Assembly: GCA_001897835.1 (NCBI GenBank)
Contig: MKUN01000053.1
Location: 124,001-188,000, forward strand
Length of the DNA: 64,000 nucleotides
Direction of reading: 5' to 3'
Origin: Bacteroidetes bacterium 46-16
Lineage (GTDB): Bacteria > Bacteroidota > Bacteroidia > Chitinophagales > Chitinophagaceae
Shown here: positions 35,067 through 44,805 of the stretch, one piece after another
Layout of the letters: every line of letters starts with the position of its first letter
Numbering within the stretch: position 1 is the stretch's first letter
Notes under the pieces: generated by a model
The model's input: only the letters and a program-made list of their open reading frames with translations
The model's database searches: none
Told to the model about the DNA's origin: nothing
Program-made: the position numbers and the translations under genes

Positions 35067-36815
35067 TTATTGCAGCAGGGTCACATCCCCCTTTTTGATC
35101 TCGGTGCGCTCCTGGCAGTGGGCGTATATGCGGTAAAAGTACACCCCCGTATTGCAGGCGCGGCCGCGGTAGGTGCCGTCCCAGCCCTTGTCGGGATCAT
35201 CGGTGTAGAACACTTTATTGCCCCAGCGGTCATAGATGATCATCTCGAAGGTAACGGGGCGGCTGCTGGCCACAATGCGGAAGCGGTCATTCAGGCCATC
35301 GTTGTTGGGGGTGAATGCACTGGGGTAGGAAAAGTGACAGCATGGCTGCGCGGTAGAGTCGGCTATGCTGAAGTTGAAAACGGCAGGGCAGCCTTTATCG
35401 GCAGCGGAAAGCGTAGCCGTAAAGTCGCCGAGGGGCAGGGTGAAGGATACCGTATCGCTCTGGCATACCAGGTCGCGGATGACATTGCCCTGCTGGCTGA
35501 CCACCAGGCTGGCAGGTGTGCGCCCGGCAAACACGATGGTGACGGGTATGGCATCTGCACAGCCCGTGGCCGACTGTGTGGCCGATATAAAAGTATATGG
35601 CTCTGCCACATTCACGGTGTAAGCAATGGTCTGGCTGGTGGAGATAGGGCAGGCGTTGTTCTTATAGATCACGTAAAAGATATAGCTGCCCGCAGGATGC
35701 AGCCCCGTATCCCAGCTAAAGTGCAGGGTAGGGGCAGGCGTACCGTTGGCCGCCACGCTGATGGCCGCACCGGGGGGCAGCGAGGTATAGCTTACGGTAA
35801 TATCGTTCTGCGCCGTATCGCGTGGTTGTATGTCGAAGTCAAGCGCTGTGCCGCAACTGGCGATCACATTGGCGGCTGTGGCATTGCCGCCCGACAGGTT
35901 CACCGGCTGGGTATGCTGTATATTATTGAACGAGCCCAGGTTATCGAGCACGATAAAGGTCATCTCGCGCATGCTGCTGCCTACCGCCAGGCCATTCCGG
36001 TATTCCGTCACCTGCTCGGTCACCAGGGCATCCTGCAGGGCATTGGGCAGAAAACTCATCTGCCCGCTGTGCCCGTCGAAGCTGAACTCGCCCGGGGCCG
36101 TATAGAGCGGGGCGCTTGCCGTGGCAGGGGCTACATAGGGTATGGTATGGCCATAGATATCGAGCGCGGCAATGAGGCTGAAGCCCAGCGAATCGCCATT
36201 GGGGTCCACTGCGCCCTGGTTATATTCCTGCGGCAGGTTGAGCGCATAGAAGGGGGTAGGGATGGTATTGTATTCGGGCGAGGAGTTGGGGCCGGCGGTA
36301 TTATTGAGCGTAGCCACGAGGGTAAGCAGGTTGATATTGGCAGCTGCGCTGATATTGCTGATATTGCTGCTGCGCCCGGCGCTGGTGCCGCCCAGGTCGC
36401 CATTGAATACAAAACGCCAGTCGGGCTCATTGCTGCCCGGGATGATATTGCCCGTGTACACAAATTTGGTCACCCCCGGCAGGGTGCCGCCGTTGCAGGT
36501 GGTATTGCCCGTTTGCGAAGGGCATACCGGCGATACCTCTATGCCCGTGCCGCTCTCGGGCTGCAGGCGTATGCTGTCCACGAGGGTATTGCCGCGGTAA
36601 ATGCTGATGAGGGGATGCGAAGTGTATAAGGTGCTGAAAGTGCTGCTTACTGCCGAGCAATCGCCATAGAGGGTGAGCTTGAGGGCATAGGAATTGCCCG
36701 GGGCCCAGGCATACAGCAGCTCGCCGCCGAATATATGCGTGGCCAGTACCTGCCCGCTACAGAGCATGGCCCCGGTAAATAATAATATATGCAGATAACT
36801 TTTTAAGCGCATCAT
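35067..36815 (-). CDS. Secreted protein with gliding-motility-type C-terminal domain (T9SS type B)
   Basis: The ~580-aa protein has a signal peptide ending LATHIFGGEL, a long beta-rich body of PKD/Ig-like character, and a C-terminal CHU_C/type B sorting domain: YPSAFTPNNDGLNDRFRIV, FEMIIYDRWGNKVFYTDD, GWDGTYRGRACNTGVYFYRIYA. It is a type IX export substrate, probably a surface protein. The longest frame begins with a TTG inside a -7 box (TACTTTTG, 36829-36822), so the ATG at 36815 (or 36812) is preferred and the leader is nearly absent. The gene is clearly more GC-rich than its neighbours. Confidence 0.85.
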   Translation of the reverse strand: MMRLKSYLHILLFTGAMLCSGQVLATHIFGGELLYAWAPGNSYALKLTLYGDCSAVSSTFSTLYTSHPLISIYRGNTLVDSIRLQPESGTGIEVSPVCPSQTGNTTCNGGTLPGVTKFVYTGNIIPGSNEPDWRFVFNGDLGGTSAGRSSNISNISAAANINLLTLVATLNNTAGPNSSPEYNTIPTPFYALNLPQEYNQGAVDPNGDSLGFSLIAALDIYGHTIPYVAPATASAPLYTAPGEFSFDGHSGQMSFLPNALQDALVTEQVTEYRNGLAVGSSMREMTFIVLDNLGSFNNIQHTQPVNLSGGNATAANVIASCGTALDFDIQPRDTAQNDITVSYTSLPPGAAISVAANGTPAPTLHFSWDTGLHPAGSYIFYVIYKNNACPISTSQTIAYTVNVAEPYTFISATQSATGCADAIPVTIVFAGRTPASLVVSQQGNVIRDLVCQSDTVSFTLPLGDFTATLSAADKGCPAVFNFSIADSTAQPCCHFSYPSAFTPNNDGLNDRFRIVASSRPVTFEMIIYDRWGNKVFYTDDPDKGWDGTYRGRACNTGVYFYRIYAHCQERTEIKKGDVTLLQ

Positions 36816-36821
36816 GTGCTG

Positions 36822-36829
36822 CAAAAGTA
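36822..36829 (-). promoter_or_regulatory. -7 promoter box of the T9SS type B gene
   Basis: TACTTTTG on the minus strand, immediately upstream of the ATG at 36815. It implies a very short or leaderless mRNA. Confidence 0.45.
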
Positions 36830-37155
36830 GCAGTATTTATTAAGGGCAGGAAAAGTATAGGCCTCAGCACTTCCGAACCTGCAATTTTTCTAAAACCAGA
36901 AGCTATTTATCATTGTTTTTACTGCTAATCATTTCATTATCAATGCTATGAAAGGTGTAATTGATGTGAATATTGCTTCTGGTTTGCTTCCACTTCGATT
37001 CCGTTTTACTTCTGATACGCTGCCGGTTGGTATATTAAGATAAATAATTATTTCCTGCTGGCTGCGGAAGTTCATTATTTCCTCTTGGCAGCAGCATAGC
37101 GAGCGTAAAGCCTTGCCGGTATTGCCATATGCGCAGAAATAGTTATTTCCTGTCG

Positions 37156-37247
37156 TTACCTGTTTGTCTTTTCAGTGGTGACGGGGAGCAAGTTCCTGTT
37201 TTTACCTGTTTGTCTTTTCAGCGATGACAGGGAGCAAGTTCCGGTTT
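37156..37247. repeat. 46-bp tandem duplication in a gene-free interval
   Basis: Two adjacent 46-bp units (37156-37201 and 37202-37247) differ at four positions. Each contains TTACCTGTTTGTCTTTTCAG and GGAGCAAGTTCC. They lie in the 540-bp gap between the T9SS type B gene and hsdR. The rest of the gap holds several short TTATTTCCT repeats, a small GCCGGG/CCCGG hairpin near 37305-37320 that may end the hsdR transcript, and no credible gene. Confidence 0.85.
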
Positions 37248-37367
37248 TTACATTTTACCATATTTAAAAGAACTAAGCTACCGAAAATCTGTTTGCAAAT
37301 TTTCCGGGCTACCCGGCAAGATACGATACGGGAGGGGGCGAATCCAAATTTAATTTGTGGGAAAGCT

Positions 37368-40300
37368 TTAGGAGGCCTTCTTGATCTTATTATATACTTT
37401 TTTCAGCATCCATGCTTTTACAATGTCGCCGAAGTCTTTGTCGTTGAGGATCTTGGTGAATATCTCTTCGTTCTGGTCCATACGGTCAATTAGTTTTTCA
37501 ACGAATAACTCGTCGAAGCCATATTTGAAATTATCGATCGTATTGGTCTGCGCCTGTGCAACGAGTTTTTCATCTTCAACAAGGGCCTGTTCTATCTGCT
37601 CGAAGAAGAGCTTATCGGCCTCGGTAAAGTCCGTACCGAAACGGTCGTTCAGGACATTGATTATTTCGGAGAGATGCGCCTTTTCTTCTTTATCCCGTTT
37701 CATACCCGTTTCCGTGCTGCCAGCAAGACCATATTCGGGGTTGGACTCAAGGACAATGCTGCCTTCGGATATCTTTTGCAGGCGATAGTATTCCAGCGCA
37801 ACCTCATCATTTAGTTTCAGCCTTTCGGAAAGGTCTTTTTTGGGCAGCTTCATGACGAGGTACTTGGCATAGGCAAAGAACTTCTCCAATTCTGCGTCCT
37901 GGAAGGGCATGATCTGCGATAGAAAAGAGTAAAGGCGTGTCCACTGCGTAAGCTGCTTTTTGAACTCATCCTGCTGCTCGTCGCCAAGGTCTTTGTAGCG
38001 GTCGACCGCAGGGTCTATGAAGGCATATAGCTTAGCCTGGTCTTTGGCTTTGCTTGCGGGATCGAAGAATATTTTGGCAAAGCCATCTATCTCCGACTGC
38101 CAATAGACCTGTTTGGCATCGAGGGCGTTTTTTAGGTCGTATAAGAGGTTGGGGTCTGTCACCGGGTCGACGGTGGTCAGTTCATAATAAGGCTGGAAGG
38201 AATCGAGTATGGTGTCGCGCTCGTTGACAAAGTCGAGCACAAAGGTATCTTCCTTGCCGGGGCAGGTGCGGTTGAGGCGCGACAGCGTTTGCACCGCCAT
38301 GACACCGTTAAGCTTTTTATCCACATACATGGTGTGCAGCAGGGGCTGATCAAAGCCCGTCTGATATTTATTGGCCACGAGCAGTATATGGTATTCCTCG
38401 GTAGCGAATTTTTCGGGCAGCTCTTTCTCGCCAAAGCCATTGAGCTGCGGCTCGGTAATACCCTCGGGAAAAATATCATCTTTCACTGCGCCGGAGAATG
38501 CCACCAGCGGCTTAATATCGGTATAACCTTTGGCGCGTATGTATTCTTTAAATGCCATGTAATAGCGCAAGGCGTGCAGGCGCGAACCGGTCACCACCAT
38601 CGCTTTAGCCTTACCACCTATCTTCTTCATCACCACCGTGCGGTAATGCTCTATGATGACCTCGGTCTTCTGCGCAATGTTGTGCGGGTGCAGCGACACG
38701 AAACGGCCTATGGCAATAGCTGCCTTTTTCTTATTCAGTTCGGGATCTTCCTCTATGGCTTTGGAGAGACGGAAGTACAGCTCGTAAGTGGTGTAATTTT
38801 TCAGCACATCGAGGATAAAACCTTCTTCTATGGCCTGGCGCATGCTGTACAGGTGAAAGGGTCGCGGCTTGCCGTCATGACCTTTTACACCAAAAACCTC
38901 GAGCGTTTTGGGCTTGGGTGTGGCGGTGAAGGCGAAGAAACTTAAATTGGTCTGGCGGCCACGCGCCTCCATCGAGCGGCGAATGAAATCTTCACCGTCT
39001 TCTTCCTGCTCCTGCCTGTCTTCCTCCAGCGCTTCTTCTAATGTGCGGGCGGCCAGTATTTCCTTCATCTTCTTGCTGGCCTCGCCGCCCTGCGAGCTGT
39101 GGGCCTCATCCACGATCAGCGCATACTTGCGCGAAGCTATCTTTTTAAGTGAATCGTCTTTAGAGAGGCGGCCTTCATCAACAGCCCTGTCGATAGACTC
39201 GAGCACGAAGGGGAACTTTTGCAAGGTGGTGATGATGATGCCCGTGCCGCTTACGAGGGCATCGCGCAACTGGGCGGTGTCTTTATCCACTTTCTGCACC
39301 ACACCGGTAACATGCTCGAACTGGTAGATGGTGTTCTGCAACTGCTGATCGAGCACCTTGCGGTCGGTGATGACGATGACGCAATCGAAGACCTTATTGT
39401 CGTAAGTATTGTGCAGGCCAAAGAGCCGGTAGGCCAGCCATGCTATGGAATTGCTTTTGCCTGAACCGGCGGAGTGCTGCACGAGGTAGTTCTTACCCGC
39501 GCCGGAATTGCGGGCATCGTCGGCTATTTTGCGCACTGCATCGAGCTGGTGATAGCGGGGAAAGATGATACTTTCTTTCCTGTACTTTTTACCTGTGGCC
39601 TTATCTTCTATCTCTTCGGACTGTATGTGCAGGAAGCGGCCGAGGATGTCCATCCAGCTATCGCGACTGAGGATGTGCTCCCAGAGGTAAGCCGAGCGGT
39701 AGCCATCGCGGTTGGGCGGATTACCCGCGCCATTGTTATCGCCCCTATTGAATGGCAGGTAGCGTGTCTTATTACCATCGAGCTTGGTGGTCATGAAGAC
39801 CTGGTCGGGGTCGATGGCGAAATGGACGAGGCTGCGCCTTTTGTCCATAAACAGCAGTTCTTTCTGGTCGCGGTCTTCGCGGTACTGGCGTTTGGCATGC
39901 TCCACGTTCTGCCCGGTGAAATGGTTCTTCAGCTCGGCAGTGGCCACCGGCAGGCCGTTGAGGGAAAAGAGCAGGTCGAGACTGTTGCTGTTCTTCAGGC
40001 TGTAGTGCAACTGTCGGGTGACATGCAGGTGGTTCTGCCCATAGAGCGCTATGGTATCGGGATTCAGCCTGCTCTCGGGCCTGAAGTAAGCGAGACGGAA
40101 CTTAATGGCATGATCGGTAAAGCCATTGCGCAGCACATCGAGGGTACCACGGAGATCAAGTTCCTTGCAGAGGCGCTGTATGAGCTTGGCCTCTACATCG
40201 GCGCCATGCACTTTTTCAATCTTCTCCCATTTGGCGGGTTGGGTATCTTTTATAAATTGAATGATAATGGAAGGGAAGAGCGCATACTCCCTGCTGTAAG

Positions 40301-40388
40301 CAGCATCGCTGCCCAATAGCCAACCGCCGGAAGCAGTGAGGCTTTCCGTAATGGCTGTTTCAAAGGTCTTTTCGGTAGTGATGGACAT
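37368..40388 (-). CDS. hsdR: Type I restriction endonuclease subunit R
   Basis: The 1006-aa protein has an N-terminal nuclease domain (PVATAELKNHFTG gives the E-x-K motif), then an SF2 translocase with Walker A QHSAGSGKSNSIAW, DEAH box LIVDEAHSSQGG, motif III FFAFTATPKPKTLEVFG and motif VI QTLSRLNRTCPGKEDTFVLDF. It cuts unmodified DNA after translocation when bound to HsdM2S. It is the last gene of the hsd operon, 98 bp after hsdS, and that gap may hold its own promoter. Full length, no disruption. Confidence 0.95.
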   Translation of the reverse strand: MSITTEKTFETAITESLTASGGWLLGSDAAYSREYALFPSIIIQFIKDTQPAKWEKIEKVHGADVEAKLIQRLCKELDLRGTLDVLRNGFTDHAIKFRLAYFRPESRLNPDTIALYGQNHLHVTRQLHYSLKNSNSLDLLFSLNGLPVATAELKNHFTGQNVEHAKRQYREDRDQKELLFMDKRRSLVHFAIDPDQVFMTTKLDGNKTRYLPFNRGDNNGAGNPPNRDGYRSAYLWEHILSRDSWMDILGRFLHIQSEEIEDKATGKKYRKESIIFPRYHQLDAVRKIADDARNSGAGKNYLVQHSAGSGKSNSIAWLAYRLFGLHNTYDNKVFDCVIVITDRKVLDQQLQNTIYQFEHVTGVVQKVDKDTAQLRDALVSGTGIIITTLQKFPFVLESIDRAVDEGRLSKDDSLKKIASRKYALIVDEAHSSQGGEASKKMKEILAARTLEEALEEDRQEQEEDGEDFIRRSMEARGRQTNLSFFAFTATPKPKTLEVFGVKGHDGKPRPFHLYSMRQAIEEGFILDVLKNYTTYELYFRLSKAIEEDPELNKKKAAIAIGRFVSLHPHNIAQKTEVIIEHYRTVVMKKIGGKAKAMVVTGSRLHALRYYMAFKEYIRAKGYTDIKPLVAFSGAVKDDIFPEGITEPQLNGFGEKELPEKFATEEYHILLVANKYQTGFDQPLLHTMYVDKKLNGVMAVQTLSRLNRTCPGKEDTFVLDFVNERDTILDSFQPYYELTTVDPVTDPNLLYDLKNALDAKQVYWQSEIDGFAKIFFDPASKAKDQAKLYAFIDPAVDRYKDLGDEQQDEFKKQLTQWTRLYSFLSQIMPFQDAELEKFFAYAKYLVMKLPKKDLSERLKLNDEVALEYYRLQKISEGSIVLESNPEYGLAGSTETGMKRDKEEKAHLSEIINVLNDRFGTDFTEADKLFFEQIEQALVEDEKLVAQAQTNTIDNFKYGFDELFVEKLIDRMDQNEEIFTKILNDKDFGDIVKAWMLKKVYNKIKKAS

Positions 40389-40486
40389 GATGGCTATCCT
40401 AATTATTCACAATATTGAAAAATATTTTTAATTTTGTATTGTTATTCCCGATTTGTCGCTGCTTGCATGCATCCGGGTTTTTGTTT

Positions 40487-41725
40487 TTATATACTTCTCA
40501 CATCCACTTTTCCCGTCACCACCTCACTTATCAAAGCAGTACGATATTCCTGCATTAGCTCGATTTCTTTTTCAATTCGGGCAATAGCATAATCTATTTT
40601 ACCAACTTCTTCTTTAAGGAATACAACGATTTTGTTTTGTTCACTAAACGGAGGCACGACAAAGTATATTTCTTTTAGTTTTTCTCCAGTTAAGTGAGCT
40701 ATACTAATCCTATTCACAATTGAATCAAAATGCCCCATATTCCCAAGAACAAAAAAATGATACAAATAGAAAATAGGATTGTGTTTTGATTTTAATGTTA
40801 CCTTATGTACAGAGTTTTGTATAAAACATTCGCTTAATTCTGATTCCCATATACAAGTACGGCCCACTTCACCTCCTTCGCTGACTAAAAGGTCATTGGG
40901 TTTAAGTTTGAATTTTGCGATTTCGTTAGGAGCAAACCACATCTCTTTTACATCAGATACATCAACATTAAACCAACCAATGTTCGCTGCCCGTAAATAT
41001 GGTTTTAAATAATAGCCTCCTTTATCATCATTTGTTAACATTTTTCCCAGTACAATATCAGCTAAATACTTTAGCTTCTTCATTTCCCAGTGCTCCGGTA
41101 TATCTCCGAGCCAGTCAATACCCGAGGGTTTCATTTTTACATTAGGGTCGAGACCTTTGGTGACTGCCTGGTTGATGATGGCAGCTTTTTCTTCTTTTAA
41201 TAAATCAATGAGCTTTTGCTTTTTTGTGATGAAACTGTCTATCTGGGCGGTTTTTTGGTCGAGGTAGGTGGCGATGGATTGTTGTTCTGATTGGGGTGGA
41301 CAAGCAAAAGGAATTTGGTTTAACGCCTCTTGAGTCATACTCGGAACTGCTGAACCGTACTTATACAAATCAAAGTTAATAGTGAGGCAACAGTAATAGA
41401 AATATTTAGGGTTGGTAGTCGGGTAAATGTCTGTATAATAGGAGGTGTCTACTGACCAGAAAGGTTCGTCAATGAACCGAGGTTTATCAATAGTGCCTTT
41501 TCTACCTAATAATACCGAAGGGCCTAGATGCAAATAAAAGTTGCTTCTACCAAACACACCGCCCGTACCGTATATTGGATATTGCCCGTTTTCATCTACA
41601 ACAGATTTTTGATCTTGTCCATTACATATCTTGGCAAACCTTTTCAATCGCTTAATCTGCCAATGTTCAGGAATATCGCCAATCCACTCAATGCCTGAGG
41701 GTTTGTATTTTGGGTATTGGGGCAT
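40487..41725 (-). CDS. hsdS: Type I restriction-modification specificity subunit S
   Basis: The 412-aa protein has two target recognition domains, each opening with the same linker pattern (KPSGIEWIGDIPEHW at residues ~8-22 and KPSGIDWLGDIPEHW near 205). They are separated and followed by the conserved coiled-coil spacers (YLDQKTAQIDSFITKKQKLI; FLKEEVGKIDYAIARIEKEI). It sets the bipartite recognition sequence. It starts 1 bp after the 401-aa gene, so these two are translationally tied. Confidence 0.95.
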   Translation of the reverse strand: MPQYPKYKPSGIEWIGDIPEHWQIKRLKRFAKICNGQDQKSVVDENGQYPIYGTGGVFGRSNFYLHLGPSVLLGRKGTIDKPRFIDEPFWSVDTSYYTDIYPTTNPKYFYYCCLTINFDLYKYGSAVPSMTQEALNQIPFACPPQSEQQSIATYLDQKTAQIDSFITKKQKLIDLLKEEKAAIINQAVTKGLDPNVKMKPSGIDWLGDIPEHWEMKKLKYLADIVLGKMLTNDDKGGYYLKPYLRAANIGWFNVDVSDVKEMWFAPNEIAKFKLKPNDLLVSEGGEVGRTCIWESELSECFIQNSVHKVTLKSKHNPIFYLYHFFVLGNMGHFDSIVNRISIAHLTGEKLKEIYFVVPPFSEQNKIVVFLKEEVGKIDYAIARIEKEIELMQEYRTALISEVVTGKVDVRSI

Positions 41726-41726
41726 A

Positions 41727-42932
41727 TTATCCTTGTGATGCTTTTAATAAACCTGAAACCTCACCCGTTTCTGTAACGGTCAAAGTACCTATTAAGTTGA
41801 TATCATTTTTGTCTAGATATCCATCCCATATTCTCATCGTACCGTTCCATTCAATGACCTGCTGCTTTACTTTGTATTCGAGAAGACTAGCTATGGTCTT
41901 GAACTCGAATTCGTCAAAAATGTTCTCGATAAAACCATAAAAATAATAAGTTGTTTGGTCATAGGTTTGTTGTACCCGCCCAAATATTCGGCCGCTATTC
42001 GTTTCAATAACAGTACACTTAAAGTAATATCCATTAGTCAGCTTCCGTTGAGCTTGTATACCGATAAACTCGGAAAGAGTTTGGTTTTGACTGAAATCGC
42101 TATTTACATAAGTAGTGTAGCCACCTTCATTAGAATCGCGAAACAGTTGCTTGATTTTTTTAACCCACTGAGAATTCCCTAAGGTTGCTAGCCGATTGCC
42201 ATAGTATCTTAGTCGCGCGGAAAGGCGAAATTGAACAGGATCAACATTAAGGTCGGCGATCTCAGGGTCTACAAAAATACATTTTGCATTATTTCCGTCC
42301 GGATCTACCGGAACAGACGCAATCACACCAAAACTAACGTCGCGTGCGCCGCTTGGTTGCGCAGATTTTTTTGCTAATATGTCTTTAATCTTACTATCAA
42401 TATTGGCATTTAATCCTTCTGCGCCTTTACATTCTACTTGAATGAATCTATGGCCGTCTGAAGCTAAATACTCAAAATCCAGTGTTTTGTTTTTCCCTGC
42501 AACCGTGCCTTTTTGGGGTCTGCCAGGTTTTTCGGGAATTCGGATATAATCAGCCTGAGTTAAATTAAACAATCTATTTGAAACGTTTAATGCAACACCG
42601 CAGCCTGCATAAGTAATAAAGATCTTAGGATTTCCAGAGTAACGAAAGCTTATGGTTTTTTCAATTCTATAAATTTTACCAAGTTCATTTTTCCTGTCTG
42701 TGGCAATCTGCTTAAATCCTTTAAATGAAGAATAAAAAGGGTTATTAGCATTAAAATCCTCGAACAAAGCATAAATATAAAATTCGTCCTCCGAAATAGC
42801 AATGCCGCTTTTCAAACAATCATCAATGTTATTAGCGTATTGACTGCATTTGTTCTTAACTTGCTCTGAGAACAACTTTTTGTGGTCAGTACCAGTACTG
42901 TCAATATGAAATTCAAAGTCGACTAATGCCAT
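41727..42932 (-). CDS. Uncharacterised RM-embedded protein with putative PD-(D/E)xK-like motif
   Basis: A 401-aa soluble protein lying between hsdM (22 bp) and hsdS (1 bp) in one operon. The middle has LDFEYLASDG followed by FIQVECKGAEG near residues 150-175. A D, a beta turn and an E-x-K on a beta strand are the core of PD-(D/E)xK nucleases. The N-terminal ~120 residues (TYAGCGVALNVSNRLFNLTQ) and the C-terminal half (from about 235) match no family I know. It is not a second specificity or methyltransferase subunit. A nuclease or accessory defence role is inferred from the motif and position only. Confidence 0.75.
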   Translation of the reverse strand: MALVDFEFHIDSTGTDHKKLFSEQVKNKCSQYANNIDDCLKSGIAISEDEFYIYALFEDFNANNPFYSSFKGFKQIATDRKNELGKIYRIEKTISFRYSGNPKIFITYAGCGVALNVSNRLFNLTQADYIRIPEKPGRPQKGTVAGKNKTLDFEYLASDGHRFIQVECKGAEGLNANIDSKIKDILAKKSAQPSGARDVSFGVIASVPVDPDGNNAKCIFVDPEIADLNVDPVQFRLSARLRYYGNRLATLGNSQWVKKIKQLFRDSNEGGYTTYVNSDFSQNQTLSEFIGIQAQRKLTNGYYFKCTVIETNSGRIFGRVQQTYDQTTYYFYGFIENIFDEFEFKTIASLLEYKVKQQVIEWNGTMRIWDGYLDKNDINLIGTLTVTETGEVSGLLKASQG

Positions 42933-42954
42933 GGTACATTATTTTTGACAACAT

Positions 42955-44670
42955 TTAGTTAATAATTTCCTTGATTAAACCATCCGTTTCCTGCTCCAGG
43001 GCCAAAATATCCTTACGGATATCAGCCAGCGAGCGTAATGGCTTGTATTGGTAGAAGTATTTAGTGAAGTTTATTTCATAACCAACTTTGGTCTTGCTTT
43101 CGTCTATCCAGGCATCGGGCACATGGGGCAGCACCTCGCGCTTAAAATAGGCCTCTATATCTTCCTGCAGGGGCACGTTCTCATAGTCGCGCAATGATGT
43201 ATCGGCTTTGAGGTTACCGTTTTTATCTTTTATTAGTTTGCCCTTTGCGTCCCGCGAGGGGCGCTCGACAGTGATACGGCTGTAGCCGAAAAAATCGTTG
43301 GCGTATATTTTGCAGTATTCGTTCTCTTTAAATGCACCGTAGAGTTTGGTGATCTCTTTTATATGCGCTGGCGATATCTCGTTGCGCTTGTTGCCGAGGC
43401 TGCGGGCCATCTTATCGAAAAATGAGGTGGCATTGACGAGCTGCACTTTGCCCCTGCGTTTTTTGGCTTTGTGGTTGGTTACGATCCATACGTAGGTGCT
43501 GATGCCCGTATTGTAAAAGAGCTGGTCGGGCAGGGCAATGATGGCCTCGAGCATATCGTTCTCAATGATCCACTTGCGTATATCGCTCTCGCCGCTGCCC
43601 GCGCCGCCCGTGAAGAGCGGGGAGCCGTTGAGCACGATACCTATGCGCGAGCCGCCGTCCTTCACCGGCTGCATTTTGGCTATCATATGCAGCAGGAAGA
43701 GCAGGGAACCATCATTGATGCGGGGCAGGCCCGCGCCAAAGCGGCCCGCGAAACCTTTTTTACTGTGTTCTTCCTTTACCTGTTTCTCCACCTTTTTCCA
43801 TTCCACACCGAAGGGGGGATTGGCCAGCATATAATTGAAATGCTCAGCAGGCAGGCCATCCTGCGAGAGCGTATTGCCGAAAATGATATTGGCCGGGTCC
43901 TGCCCCTTGATGAGCATATCGGCCTTGCAAATGGCGTAGGATTCGGGATTTATCTCCTGCCCGAAGAGGCGCAGGGTGGCATCGGGGTTTTGCTCTTTAA
44001 TGAACATGTCGCCGGCGGAGAGCATGCCGCCCGTGCCGGCGGTGGGGTCATAGAGCGTGCGGATGGCGCCCTTTTCATAAATATCCTGCTCGTCCATAAA
44101 CAGGAGGTTGACCATAAGGGCTATTACCTCGCGGGGAGTGAAATGCTCCCCGGCGGTCTCGTTGGATATTTCCGCGAACTTGCGGATGAGCTCTTCGAAA
44201 ATGTAACCCATACCCATGCCGTCTATGCTGCCGAAATCGTCCATTTCGGCAAAGCGTTTCGTGACCATGTAGAGCAGGTCGGCTTTATCGAGGCGTTCCA
44301 ACTGGTCGTGAAAGGAGAACTGTTCCATGATCTCCTGCACCACCGGCGAGAAGCCGTTGATGTAGGCCGTGAAATTAGCCGCTATATTATCGGCATCGTC
44401 CACCAGCTTTTTGAAATCGTAATTGCTGTGGTTGTGAAATTTATAGCCCGTTATGCGGTTGAGTATGAGGTCGGCAGTCTCCTCGCTTTTGTCCTTATGC
44501 TTAGGATATTCTTTGAGTACTTTTTCTTTTGTTTTTGCCAGCAGGGCATCTATGCGGCGCAGTACGGTAAAGGGCAGGATCACCTTGCCATAGTCGGCCT
44601 GTTTATAGTCGCCACGCAGCAGGTCGGCCACCGACCAGATGAAATTGGCTTTTTCCCTAAAATTGATCAT
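42955..44670 (-). CDS. hsdM: Type I restriction-modification DNA methyltransferase subunit M
   Basis: The 571-aa protein has the N-terminal helical HsdM domain (ANFIWSVADLLRGDYKQADYG), GEHFTPREVIALMV, SAM-binding motif I DPTAGTGGML and catalytic motif IV NPPFG. These define an N6-adenine methyltransferase of the HsdM class. The start is the ATG at 44670 (MINFREKAN). An earlier start at 44724 lies outside the family's length. It is the first gene of the operon. Confidence 0.95.
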   Translation of the reverse strand: MINFREKANFIWSVADLLRGDYKQADYGKVILPFTVLRRIDALLAKTKEKVLKEYPKHKDKSEETADLILNRITGYKFHNHSNYDFKKLVDDADNIAANFTAYINGFSPVVQEIMEQFSFHDQLERLDKADLLYMVTKRFAEMDDFGSIDGMGMGYIFEELIRKFAEISNETAGEHFTPREVIALMVNLLFMDEQDIYEKGAIRTLYDPTAGTGGMLSAGDMFIKEQNPDATLRLFGQEINPESYAICKADMLIKGQDPANIIFGNTLSQDGLPAEHFNYMLANPPFGVEWKKVEKQVKEEHSKKGFAGRFGAGLPRINDGSLLFLLHMIAKMQPVKDGGSRIGIVLNGSPLFTGGAGSGESDIRKWIIENDMLEAIIALPDQLFYNTGISTYVWIVTNHKAKKRRGKVQLVNATSFFDKMARSLGNKRNEISPAHIKEITKLYGAFKENEYCKIYANDFFGYSRITVERPSRDAKGKLIKDKNGNLKADTSLRDYENVPLQEDIEAYFKREVLPHVPDAWIDESKTKVGYEINFTKYFYQYKPLRSLADIRKDILALEQETDGLIKEIIN

Positions 44671-44731
44671 GAGGGCGGTAAGATAGGAAATTGGGTGGGG
44701 ACATAAAAGGGGAAAATCACCCAAAAGGTGA

Positions 44732-44794
44732 GCACAGGCCGGGCTTCTTTCTTATATATCCTGAGATCGCTTCGTACCTCGCGATGACCTGTGC
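44732..44794. repeat. Structured palindromic intergenic element, REP-like
   Basis: Outer arms GCACAGG (44732-44738) and CCTGTGC (44788-44794) enclose an inner hairpin ATCGC (44766-44770) with GCGAT (44781-44785). The inner part, reading GAGATCGCTTCGTACCTCGC, resembles interspersed palindromes I know from other genomes. It lies between the mqnE stop and the hsdM start and may serve as the mqnE terminator. Confidence 0.45.
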
Positions 44795-44805
44795 AAAAGT
44801 TATTA

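Noticed and set aside
35070-36629. 519-codon plus-strand open frame opposite the T9SS type B gene
   Set aside because: The minus strand carries a clear signal peptide and CHU_C-type C-terminus. The opposite frame is a GC-driven shadow with Arg/Gly/Ala-rich nonsense.
39474-40319. 281-codon plus-strand open frame opposite hsdR
   Set aside because: hsdR carries all nuclease and translocase motifs; the opposite frame is a shadow.
43471-44706. 411-codon plus-strand open frame opposite hsdM
   Set aside because: hsdM motifs (DPTAGTGG, NPPF) are unambiguous. The antisense frame has no domain-like pattern.
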